NCBI RefSeq assembly: GCF_000237925.1 | Contig: NC_031502.1 | Span: 29,029,266 to 29,093,265, forward strand | DNA: 64,000 nt | Direction: 5' to 3' | From: Schistosoma mansoni | Lineage: Eukaryota > Platyhelminthes > Trematoda > Strigeidida > Schistosomatidae | Shown: piece after piece, positions 25,301 to 39,000 of the stretch | How the letters are laid out: each line of letters starts with the position of its first letter | Numbering within the stretch: position 1 is the first letter of the stretch | Notes under the pieces: model-generated | What the model was told of the DNA's origin: nothing | Databases searched by the model: none | Seen by the model: only the letters and a program-made list of their open reading frames with translations | Made by a program: the position numbers and the translations under genes

Positions 25301-28300
25301 GTGCCCACAGCTTTCTCATCTGTATCATTCATCAATAAGAATGTAGTTGCCGCTTCCTTTTGCCTTCTGATTTTACGCACCGTTAAGATTGGTATAATAA
25401 CGGTTATCGAAGTGAACTATCAATGAAGCACGGCACTACGAGTATACCGTTGAGGAATCCCATACGAGAAAGAAACAGCTTCCTGATTTCCAGTGGTTTC
25501 CTAGTTGATTCCAGCCGGTGACAAAAATTAACGTTTATCATTTCGGTTTTTTATTTTAGTTCTGCATAGTAAATCGGTTTTAAGTTTTTGGACGATAAAA
25601 TTGTGTCCGAATCTGAAGTTTAAGTAAAAGATAATTATATTGGGTCGTATTCTGCCTACTTGTAGGCATTTTTGTTAAATTTAATAATGATTTATTATAC
25701 TATTTATTATCTGATCATGATTAAGTCCTTCCATTGTGTTTAAAAAATTATGAATGACTGAAAACTAACCAAACACTAGTTCAAGAAAGAAGTGTTTTTT
25801 TTTAGTTTGACTGTTTTCAGTCAATTTGCAATTTAGCACAGCGTCACCCGTTGTCATCGATCAGTATGGACTTTCCGCTAGAATTTGGAGACATTCATTT
25901 CATCACCAGCCGCTGATGAGTATACCATTCCCACTAAGTCTTAAAAATCAAGCTCTATAATTCAAAGCTTTTGATTGTAGCTTGTCAAAATGGTATCTTT
26001 TAATTTTGGAGACAATATTTGTAATGAAAAACAATTATTAAAATAAACTATAATGTTACCATTTATTTCTGAAAACTTACTGTCCAAGCCCCCCAGAAAC
26101 CATCCTTAACTTCATACATTTCCACATCGAAATTTAAGTCTTTCATTAATTCCATTAGTAAGTCCATTGTCAGTCCGGAACAACAACCATCTACATAACT
26201 AATTGAACTGTTCTCATTTACATTATTTAATTCTGGCAAATTGCTAAAATTTCCAGTTATCGATTCGGGTTTAATTTTTTTGTTGAGATCTTTAGCATAA
26301 GAATTTAATCCAAGTGAACTTAAAGTTTTATGTATGATTGAATTCTTTCCAGATATATCTTCATCTTGTAAAGACTGTGGTCTAAGTTTGCACGGAATCG
26401 AATTCGCATCACATGTTCCACCTTCCTTGTAATAGAATTTAGAGAAAGAGAAAAACGGAACTTGCGTTTAAATAAAGCACTGTCAAGCATTTAGTTTTTT
26501 CTTTAATTTGATTTGTTTCCACAGCTAGAGATTAAAGGGTTTGGATTCGATGGTTGCTAGTATCATTGATATCAAGCGCACAATTTATTACAGCCAACAA
26601 ATTATATAGGAGGAATACAATACATATTTTTTTGGCAGTAAAGTTTGAGAGGGTGAGATGGATTATTCATCTGAGTTAAGAAAAAGAGAGTTTATGAGTA
26701 GTACAATGTGCAGTGCGGTAGCATTACTAAAGACTTTGATGACTGATCTTTACTTTCAGTAAATTCAACCTATTGAAACTATTGAGGTAGGTTATAAATG
26801 TCGAATACCTGTTGAACTTCGAATTTCCGGGATTTATTTATCACATAAAACACATAAAACTCTTGATGGGAGACCTAAACGTCAAAGTCGGAATGGACAA
26901 CACCGGATATGAAGATATAATGGGACGACATGGACTGAGAGAGGGAAATAAAAGTGGGGAGAGATTTCTAAATTCTGTCGTGCACAAATCAAATCGCAAC
27001 ACTATGGATCACTGTTGAACAATCAGTTGAGTGGAATTCGTCACTATACATCAACTTTACTGACAATGAGAAGGTATTCGACAGTGTAGATAGGAAGACT
27101 TTATGGAAACTTCTACACTATGGTGTACCCGAGAAGATAGTCAACTTCATCCGGAATTCATATGATGGACTACAATGCAAAGTGATGCACGGAGGACAGC
27201 TGCATTCCAGGTGAGGACCGGAGTCAGACAAGACTGCTTACTCTCTCCTCTTCTCTTTCTTCTGGTGGTCGACTGGATTATGAAGACCTTGACATCTGAG
27301 AGGAAGCGCGGAATACAACGGATAGATTGGATATAACTAGACTATTTGGATTTAGTGGATGACCTAGCTCTTCTATCCCATACACATGAAGAAATGTAAA
27401 TGAAAACAGCTAGTGTAGCAGCAGTCACTGCATCAGTAGGCCTCAACATACACAAGGGAAAATGGCAAGATCGTCAAATACAATACGGGGAACACCAACA
27501 CAACTGCACTTGATGGAGAAGCTCTGAAAGATGTGGAGTCTTTCACGTAACTTTGAGGTATCGTCGATGAACACGGAAGATCAGGTGCAGATGTAAAGGC
27601 AATGATTGGCAAAGCAAGGGCCGCATTCCTGCAGTTGAAGAACATATGAAACTCAAAACACCTGTCAACTAACTTCAGAATGAGAATCTTCAATACGAAC
27701 ATTAAGACAGTCCTACTGTACAGAGCTGAAACATAGAGAACTACTACAGCTACCATCAAAAAGGTACAAGTATTTACAAATAGTTGTATGCGTAAGATAC
27801 TCAACATCCATTAGCCGGATACCATCAGCAATAGCTTTCTGTGGGAGAGGACAAACCAACTTCCGGATGAGGGAATTAGGAAAAAACGTTGGAAGTGGAT
27901 AAGATGTACATTGAGGAAATCACCAAACTGCATCACGAGTCGAGCGCTGACTTGGAATGCTGAAGTAAAGCGGAAAAGTGGAAGGCCGAATAACACACTA
28001 CGTTGGGAAATGGAAGCAGGTGTGAACAGGATGAATAACAGCTGGATAGAACTGGAAAGGATCGCCCAGGACAGAGTCGGATGGAGAATGCTGGTGGTTG
28101 GTGGCCTATACTCCTCTACGAGTGGTAACAGGCGTGAGTATGTAAGTATAGAACACATAAACTTGCTCAGTTTACAATTTTAATAGTCATTGACATCACA
28201 ATAATGTATTTCTTGAAACTATAAAGGTCATTTCCACTGTGAAAAAAACCATATGTGTGTTAAATTTTTTAGAATGCTGTTCTAGATAGTGGGGATGATG

Positions 28301-31300
28301 TTTTCTTTTCAGGATCGACCGTTTGATAAGAAATGTTACGAAGAATCCATTACAACTACAAATAAATTTGTATATTTACATCGTATTTAACATTCACTTT
28401 GTTTAACAATGATTTGTATTAATTTAATTTTGAAATTCTGAAACGAAAATGCGAAGGTCTATATTATTCGTATCCTGTATTGCATACTGACAAAATAAAA
28501 GTTTAACTCTGTTTTAAACAATTTATAATAAAATTTATGACTTGATTGCCGCCTGTATTTCTTTCTTCATTAACATGCTTTTGACGACACGTTATGTGTA
28601 GAAAGAAACCGAATTATTTATTACCATCATCTATAGGTTTAACTGATCCAGATTGTTGGTGAAACCTTTCATTATCAAGCCTTATGACGTTTCAATGTAT
28701 CCGCTCGTGTTTTTGAATAACTTAGTGTTTCTTTCTTTAAAATCATATGCGTATTTTATCGAGTCAAAAATAGACACTTCATTATGATAGTAACCATTTA
28801 CAAAACTAATGTGAATTCATATCACTGATTATTTGTTTTATAATCAAGAAGATTATTCATTAATAGTGCGCAACTTTACACATGAATAACAAAGCATAAA
28901 GGACCTAAAATAAGTCACTACAACTGATTTCTTACGAGTACATTAACTTCACAATTGCATCTTTTGTGGTATTGATTATCACAATAGATAATCATAGGGT
29001 TAAAGTTGTGTAATTTCTGTGACGTAAGCTTATTGTATCTAGTGATTTGCTGGGGAAAAACAATTTCATTTTACAAAGACTTACACATATTAACCTTACA
29101 AAATGTAGATACTCATATTTTAATTCATAACCTTCTTTAATCAAAAGTGTGTAATATGATAATCTTACTTGTGCTTTGGTATAAATTACAAACGGTATTT
29201 CTTTAATAGTTACTACACGTAGTTTGAATTTACTTGGTCGACCTTTAGGTGGAGAATTAGATGCGCCAGGCCATGTTACACCATCTATTCTCAATCTTGA
29301 TTTGCTTCGACCCCATTTACTGCTCATTGACCATGTCCCAACCTACATGAGAATTTATTCATAATACAAATAAGTGATTTGAATATCGTTCTAAGTAAAA
29401 TTAATATTCAAACTCCCTTTTCATATCAACCAGTAAATAGATAAAATGTAGTGCGATTTGCCGATAAACATTCGCTAATATAAAGTAGATAAAATGTATC
29501 CATCAGGAGAAAATTCAAATTAATGGGACAATGTTTCTTTTTACGCGTACATTTCTCACTTGATAGTTTATTATCTTTGCTGCTATGAGTCTTTATACAT
29601 CAAATCACATATAAAATGCTACATTTGACACTAGTATTTTAGTATCGAAGTTATTTTCACTAAGTCTGTTTTTGTTATCTTTTGTGTTACTATTCGTAAA
29701 TGATTACTAGTCTATTGAGAATAAGATGTTCGTTAATCGTGTCTCTGTATCTATTCTATGGTAGTTTTCCACAATATCAAAAAATTTTTTTTAAAACCCA
29801 TTACGTAAAAACTAAATAAACTCAATTTTATATTCCCCAAGGCAGCGGATAAAATATTTTTTTTTGCTGAAGTATTGCTAAAGTTCATAAGTCTGAGATT
29901 GATCAGTGTAATATGGTTCTGTGTATTCTTTTCGCCTTAAAAAGTTACTTGATTAAGTACAACTTGAATTATGTATTCTGGATAGTTTCTAAACATTAAG
30001 GAATATATTTGATCTCAAAGAATAACGTAGTTGCTTTGATGTTACAACGAGTTAAATCATACTTTACCTATCCTGATGAAATAATATAGGAATTTTAAGT
30101 TGCTGATTACAGACTGGCAGAATTAAATTCAAAGACTCAATACCTGTATCTTTATTTTTAAAGTTGAGTCAAATACCTTGAAAGTTTTTTTAATCGTTTT
30201 TAAAGGTATAGCTTTGAAATCAAAAAGCAACCATTTTCAAATCACTTTGAAATTGGCCTGTATGGATGGTGTTTAGATATCTAATGACAATTACAATGAA
30301 TCCAAGTGAAGTGATATAACACCGTCAACGATCAAAATAGAAGAAAGTGACAAATACCTGTTAGTATAAGATACTGAATGTGGTAAATTTCATAATTAAA
30401 ATCATTTCGTTCAGTAATTACTAACTTCTGTACTAAACAAAGAGATATTGAGGAGTAGTTTCCTGAAACAATATAAAGCTAACTAGCAAGATAAAGTTAT
30501 CATTTTGACATACTTTACTCTTTTTTAGAGCATGTTGAATTGGTGAAGAAAACGTAAAACATCAGAATGCATTTTCTAGACGAAATAGCATATTTGAATT
30601 TGGAAAACTGTGCTGCTTTGCTAGATGGTGTTCAAAGGAAACTTTATTAAGTTCAAACTGAATTCATTCTAGGTGTGAGTAATAAAGTTTTTATCTTTCA
30701 CTCTCTATTAAATCTTATCAAACTATAACGAGAGAAGTTGTCTCAAACTTCTAAATTTTATGAATGATATAAATTTAAGACATTTGCACGTGGTTTAAAT
30801 GCTTAGACATGTCATTATTCTAAATGGTTTTGTTAGGATATTCACAGGAATATCCCAAAAATTATCTCGAACGTAAAGTGGTATGTTTCCAAACTTTTCA
30901 CATGTTATTTCCTAATAGTCATTATTTACAGTTGTCCTAACTATAACACTTACGTGTCCTTTTTTTCCATTGGTTAATGTTCATAGTCATCTTAACTGTA
31001 TAAATATGCATTGTCTGTAAAGTATTTTTGTTCTGCTGCTGACCCCATAAACAATTCTCATTTAACGGCTGTGTTCTGATTTATTAGAGTTGGGGAACAG
31101 TATTGGGGTCGTACTAGGATATCTGAGTTCGGTCAATCGGTAGAATTTCGTGTAGTCCTATCGCAATACGTAATATTTGGCGATATATATTATGTTTATC
31201 ATCCAGTATAGGTAATACAGAGAGCTCACATACGTCTGCAGTTATTCTAAAGTGCATCTGGATTTCCAACATATCTTCTAATTCCGTACATAGTAATAAG

Positions 31301-33040
31301 AATAAGCAATATTTTGAGAAGAATAGACTAGCTCATAAGTGATTTTTTCTTTATCAAGAGGAATGAAAATTAACTCATTCTTGTCCTTGCAATTTTACTG
31401 CTCAATATCACATCGAAGATAATGTTGAAATTTCTATTTATAGAAACACAAGTTTGAAATGAAAAATAATCAATTCAATCATCGTTCATGTGCAAACAGA
31501 ATTAATAGAACAGTTATAAAAGTTTATACTTTACCTTATACCATTTCATTCGACCATCAATAATTCTTGAATTATAAATGAATAATTTGGAAACGTTTAA
31601 CCCACCATTCGGTAGAAAACTTATCGGTTCATTATCTACATTGACAACAATTGTATGCATAATGCTATAAATGACAAGGATACAATAAACAATCAAGAGA
31701 AATATCGGTGAGATAAATTAAGCTATCAACGCAAAATTCATCAATATTTAATCAGACACAGTGAACAATATTTAAAATTAATCATCAGATAGTTACACAA
31801 TTTCCCTATGCAGAAACTCGTTTTTCATAAAATTATGTTTACTTGTACAGTATAGTTGAATGTGATACGTTGTTGTCTCTTATGTATATTTCCAATTTAG
31901 GAGTAGTAGTCAATTACTTTACATCTGTTGACTAATAAAAAAAATACGATCACGAAAATAGGCAATTTCAAAAGTGGCAATAATCTTTAACTCTTGTCAT
32001 GATGTTTATTGATTATCAACAGAAGAAAAATGTAGGGAACAAATTCATTAATAAACTGTTACTGTTTCTCTTTTCTCCTTTCTTGGCTACTGAATCTTTC
32101 CTTAAGCAAAATGACAAAATATGTTTCAGGTGAAGGCAAGAAATGAAATAGTTTGACTTCACTTTTTATTATCTATACAGTAACTTGACGTTGAATCAAA
32201 AAAAAAAGAATTTTCAAAAGGATTTACTGACATCATTAACTTATATATATGAGAGAAAATCAATAATTTGTCGAGTCGTTTCACACTGTTCGTAAGTTAG
32301 TTTAATCAGTCATGAATCTGCATCAAATAACAGTTTTATCATGTTCTAAAACTTCAATAAACGTTTACATTGAGTACACTGATATCAAGTAATGAACTTA
32401 TAAAAGATAGACGTTTTAAAATAAATAATATATTTGTAATATCCCAGTGGAACAACTGTTCCGTTGTACTATTTACACTTGCATTAATTTTAATTTAGTT
32501 ATTTATTTTGTGAAGAAGTGGCTTACAATAAGTCACGAAACGTCAGAAAATCTAATTTTTCTACTCATTGGGATATTACAAATATATTAATTTATTTTTA
32601 ACAAACTACCCAATGCTCAATTTATTCGAAATTAGCTAAACATTTTTGTTTAATTGTGGCTTCAGGGTTAAGATATGCTTATATGAACAAACTTTTGCCG
32701 ACGTATACAATCAAAATAAATATTTCACCTCGAAACAGTGTTTGTCAATATTCAACCATATAGCAAGAATATGTTATTCCATATCGGTTTTTTAGTTACT
32801 TACAATAGATATTTTCCCGATTTCATAATCAAGTACTTTCCTTTTCTCGAACTCTCAAATTATGTTACACTAACGAACGAACATAAACACTAATACTATG
32901 TGAACTGGCACAATCTAAAAAGAACTAACTGAACAGTTTACCCACAGAGTTTCACGAATACATATTAGTGCTAATACGTGATGACATATACGATTGACCT
33001 AGTTATGAAATGATTCTGTTTACTGTAAAACGCTGAAGTG

Positions 33041-33087
<47 letters not shown>

Positions 33088-36000
33088 TAATAACCTATTT
33101 AATAGCACTAGCACGGTACCTGTTATTATTTCACGTTGATGAAAGAAATCGCTTATATTATGATAACGATTCCTGACTAAAGCTCGGCCCAAAGGTGACC
33201 GCTGATAGTTCAAACTGAGAGCTAAGTGTACCAAAATGTTGTGACATCAATCTCAGTATTTACAACTTGGCGTTTAAGGTTACATTATGCTTCGTAGGAA
33301 ATGTAATTTATTTCACAGAATTATATGGCTTTCAAACATTCAAATGTTACCACTCAAAAGTTATTATAGTCAAGATTACAACAATAATAGGTCTAAACAA
33401 TTTTTTTACGGTATTGAACACAGATTATATAAAGTTCAAGGTTGTATCCTACTATGAGACTACATATTTGTTGGTATTTAGTGGTTTTCAGTCAAGATAT
33501 ATTTTACATTATATATATAAGTCTCATTAAACCCAATGGTTGTATTTATAAAGACTATATGATAGAATTGTATAAAGTACATCAGTATAATTTATCCTTT
33601 CGCACATAGTACCAGTAGGAGTCATTACATTTGATTCAGAAATCTTACATTTTTTCATTGCACATGAATTGAAAATTCTACATAATTTTCCCGGTAGTAT
33701 ATGTCTATGAAAGTTTATAATGCAGAATCAATTGATACTTGGTAATCATAAACTATAGCGTAATAAGTAAAAAGAATATTATACTTTAGTAAACGATTGA
33801 ACGAATTGTCTGTGTGCGTGTACTTTTATTGTTTTGATTTTGTCTTCGGTTATAAAATAAATATTAAGCACACATAATAGGAAAATACAAATACTTGGTC
33901 TAGCTATCTAGCAGTTTGTTTGTGCTACTTTTTGACTACATATTCCATAACAGTTGTAAAACTTAAAGGAAAGTTTCCTCATAAAGAATAAATCTAGAGG
34001 TTAAGTGCTCTGGTGCGAGACTGGTAGGTCCTGGGTTTGAATCTCGTAAGTGCGTGATCGTCGATGCGTACTGCTGAGGAGTCCCATAATAGAACGAAAC
34101 GGCTGTCCAGTGCTTCCAGGTTTCCCATGGTGGTCTAGCTTCAATTGACTCATGATTTTAAATAATCCTCTACTTAGGTGATTTGTAAATGTTTGTAAAC
34201 TTACGAATAACATAAAATGATCACTCAGTAAATTATGCTTCAATGAGTTATAATAAATAACAAAAGTCATCATTTTATTTGTACAGATAAAATGTGTCTT
34301 TGTGAAGTAAAATGAAAGTGAACATTTTGATTTCGACATTGTCAAATGTGTGTCCAAAAGAACTTGTTACAATAGAAGTAACAAAAGATTAGTGATGTGA
34401 TTAGATCTTTGGTTTTCTATCTTTAAGTTCTGAGAATGATAGACATTCATAGAAGAATAATTAATTGTCGATATGAAAAGCTTAAATCGCACTAACCTTT
34501 TAATGAAAACTCCAAGTTTCTCGTGACAAGTTATCAAATTCACTCTACTTATAGCTCAAACCTTTGCAGTAATGACTATGATGATAATGAACCTCGTCAC
34601 GTTGATCGCTGCTACATCCATGTCGAGTAAATCAAACCCAGGCTAACTATGTAAATGCCACTTTCTAATTTGCATTACTGAAACAATATGATCTGAGAAA
34701 AACGTTTTTTCAGGGGATTTAAATTCGAATCCATAAATCGAGAACTTTCAGAAAAATATCAGCTGTGAGTATTTTCACATCTAATCAGTTTGTAATTAGC
34801 ATCAATAATAAGTACGTTTTAATTCTGTTATAAATATACTTGTTTAAGATTTCCTCAAAGATGCGGTAGAAAAATATTTTATCAGACTCATACCAAATAA
34901 AATGAAATTTAGAGATAGAGTAGACAATTTAGTTTAAGTAACATTTTACGGCCAAATACAAAGTTTGTATTAGTACTTCATAAGACACTATTTTGATTAA
35001 TATTGCAAATAGAAGTCCACTTACTCATACATTCTTCTTCCCCATTGCCAACTTAAATGGTCGGAAAATTGACATAATTTAACAGGTCTAAGCTTCTCTA
35101 AAATCTGTTTAAAGTAAATTAATGTATCTCTATTCGGCGTATCGATTTGTATTGATTTGTCTGGTGGATAGATTTGAGTCAACTGATAAATTAATTCAAT
35201 CATTGATTTTTGCCAAACTTCTCGTGCTATTTCAGCACTTCTTCTACGACTAGAATGATCATTTAAACAAATTAAACCTTTTGATAATAAAGACAAGAAA
35301 GAATGAATTCATTTAATGGTTTTTCAAAGTATTGGGTTCATCGAAACATGCAAATTCTAATTAACAGTGAAAATAATAATGACTGACTATTTATGGGGAT
35401 AAAAATTAATTTCGTCTGCCACTAAAATAAATGAAATAAATATGTAGTATATTATATAATGATATGTTACAGCAGATGTATGCCGCATAAAGTTTCCTTT
35501 TTTGTTTTTTCCCCGTTCCCACTATTGGTTAAATAATTTGATAATGATAGACTGCAGCTTAATTTTATTCGATGTTCTTTGATCCATCACAGAAATTCAC
35601 CACTGAGTAGTAATTAATTTCATGTTGTTTAATCTGCGGTGCTAACTGGAGTTTGTCGAGCGAGCTTGTGATGTAGTTACTAGGTCGGATAACCTAAAAT
35701 TACGGTAGTTCACTCTACTTCAGCTCATTCAAGGTTTCAGATAAGTTGTGCTGGGGCATATCAATCAACATGAAAACTAAGTTCACGTTTATTTGTTGAT
35801 TATCTAGAAGTATCCAACAATTTTATAAATAGCTAAGAAAGCATGATTTCGCTAAGAAATTCATAAATGATGCTCATATAAAGTCAATGTTTATAGGAAT
35901 TCACCAGTAAGTAACCACTACAATGAAAACTAATTTTAAGGTGGTTATAGCCTTGCATGATCGAAAAGACGTCTCCTAGCGTTGACAGCGGTAAATACAA

Positions 36001-39000
36001 GGCTTTTCGTCGATTCTCTCAATAAGTTCAAATTAGATGCCATAGGTTTTATTGTGAAGAATCATTTCATTATCAATAAAATGCTCAACTTTGTAGAACT
36101 GCGTCAACCCAAGCCACAGCACATTAGATTAAACCATTGAAACGAAATTAGCAAGATGAAAGGCAAAGAAATTGGAACATCCAAATCAGCGTTATTGGAA
36201 AACTAAATAAAAATTAAACGAATAAAATCTTGGATTAAAAAAAAACATGAAGTTATACCATGTTTGAGATTTGGGGACACATTAAAAATGAGCATATCTG
36301 CACCACTGTGATTATTATTTATTCATCGTCCTAGACTTCCATCCATATATCGCGGTGATTTCATTAATCACATCCACAAAGTTAGCACCCCTCGAAACAA
36401 TAGTATTGACCTTAGTAGTTGCATACAAACGAAGACGAAAACACCAAGTATTAACTGAAAGGTTTGGGCAGCTTTGTCTTCATTTACATTAACATCCTAA
36501 CCTTGAGTTCAATGCCAGCCACCAGAAGCATCAATGTTAGTTTAAACACAAACATTTATTATCTAAAACATAACTAATCACAACTTGAAAATTGTTTCTG
36601 TATAGCAATAAAAAAATATGTGAAATTAAGATTACGGTCTCGTTATATCTACGCGAAGATGAAACAAATCATTAACGATTTCAAACAACCAAGAATTGCT
36701 GGGTAGTCAGGAGGTAAAAATAAATGAAACCTCTATACAGAATAAAGTTGGTCAGAATACATATTTTATTGGTTTCGTAGTTTTGAGTTTCAAAAGTTTT
36801 CACTCTAACACAAATTTGTTTGATAATATTCATTCGAGAAAAAGTCAAATATTTCGTTTACAGTAGTTCTTTATACCGATCTTGAATATTTTCGTGAAAG
36901 TTAAGGGTTTATGGAAGTGGGTCAGTTTGAAATTAGTTCCACTCATTAGCCATATAAGTTTAACAAACCAGGGAGCAACCTGTAATCGTCTAATTCTTGC
37001 TTCGTACTACCCAGTAGTGCTCACCTACTGTTCTGGCAATGATAGGATCCATCATACTTGGTTATAATCAACTAGTTCCCATTCTTAGCTTCGGATAATT
37101 TACTATAAAGGCTTATTATCATCCAAAATATATCAATAAGTTATTAATCCACTAACGAAGTAACAGAAGAAACTTACCAAACATTCCAGGAATTTTTTTA
37201 AACATTGTTGATTCTGCAAGAACGTTATTATCAGATGATACTTTGTCTTGATTATCAGCTACCGTTAGAGAACTCATTGTTGATGGTGTATAAATCCAGA
37301 CATAGTCTTCACCAAATAACGCTTTCAAATGTTCATGTTTTGTACCGTTCAAACTATCTGCTATGTAAAGTAGTGTATTTAGATCAAAGCTAAAATGCAA
37401 ATAAATCATTGTCTCCACATCAAAAGCATCAGTGAAATTAGTAAAAATATATGCACAGGTGTATTGTAAATATTTTCAAGTAATTAAGTATTTGGTTACT
37501 AGTATTCATATTGTTAGATACATGCATATCTACTGTTGTAAATCAAGGATCTATGAACTGCATGTTTTTAAAGCAGATTAATCGTGTTTAACTAACCTCA
37601 TTGCAACAAAATTTCGGGTTGCGACTAGAGCCTGAAACACATGGGTGTATGTAATATTTGGAGATATCATCAAAGCCCTCGATAAGATATTCCGCCTGGG
37701 AGTGAAATAGTAAACTTTAGGAATCAAAGATGAATTCGATTAATGAACTAAATGTATCCCAACGATCGTTGATAACAAATGAATTTCAACAGTACTCTGT
37801 TCTCGTATGAAGTTTTGAAAAGTGAAATATTTCAAAGGATAACTTTAGGCTCTCTTCACCGTTACTTCAAATGAATAATCTACCAGGGGGTGAATAGTTT
37901 ATCTATCTGATTGTTTACAGATGATAGTAAACTATCTAGAATTATGATCAGCTAGGCTTTCAAGTCCATTTTGGATTCCAAGATTAAATGGCCCAATCGA
38001 TTATCAATAACAAGTGTTGCAAAGTGAATCGTACAAAAATTTCGAAGACTAACTTGACTTTATAACACATTAGGGGCTATAACTAAAGTTTACTGATAAT
38101 AAATGCTTAAAAGTCATGCTGAGTGGTAGCCACAACATTAAAGACTACTGAAAGCCAATATCTGTCGAAGGGTTCTCAGTCTTGTGGATACTTATTATTA
38201 TTAGCTTTATTCAATATTATATTTTTGGTACAATATAGAATTCTCAGCACAAAGTACTTCAACAAGTTTCCGTTTCTTGCTTCTTCGTCCTTCCTGACGA
38301 TAAATATTGAGTGATCGCCAGTTAGAAGCCCAGTCAATCGACATCTGGATAATGTACATTCTTCTCGCTGCGTATTGCCGGCAACCACGATATCTCTGAT
38401 TAGGCCTTCTGTAACCTTTACAGAGAAAGGTCTTGCACTTTTCAGAAACGCACCTGAGTAGGTTGTGCGATTAATAGGCATAATGATGTATTAAAACAAA
38501 CAAAATTAGATAACTTGTTGAAATATCTAGATGACAGTAACAGGTAGCCCAGATATTTAAACAGGCCGCCAATAGTGAGGTTCCTTAGAATTTGGATTAG
38601 GATGTACTTAGAATTCATAGGGAATTTCCCAAAACTCGTTTAGAGAGGAGCAATAAAAGTGTATAAAAGATTTCCATTCTAAATGTGACAGGTCAAGAAT
38701 TAATTTTATATAAAACTATCGTCTATGGAAAGATCATTTTAGTATTAACATATCGTATCTGTTTCTTTAATATATTATTGATCATTTCAATGTGACGTTT
38801 TTAGAAACTTCGGAAACTAAAATCAAAACGTTAACATCTAAGCTTTTACTTCTACATGAAATTTTAAATTACGAGAATGCTTGTCAAAACATCTATCAAG
38901 AGCACCTTCAATGCGTTCTAATAAATATTCACATTTTCTAAATTGGTCAGAAATCATTAAAACTAAGAGCTAATATGTTTAATTTCATTACAAAATTATC

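Larger units (their letters stand above)
31665..35024 (-). other. Receptor intron 6
   Basis: Contains a short inverted-repeat element (32427-32588), an AT microsatellite (33042-33084) and a SINE-like copy (33993-34176). Confidence 0.8.

Noticed and set aside
34001-34357. 118-aa minus-strand open frame
   Set aside because: It lies across the antisense of a SINE-like repeat; a similar peptide recurs at other SINE copies.
38176-38481. 101-aa minus-strand frame as a gene
   Set aside because: It ends in a simple-repeat tail and has no recognised domain or splice partners; more likely a retroelement 3' end.
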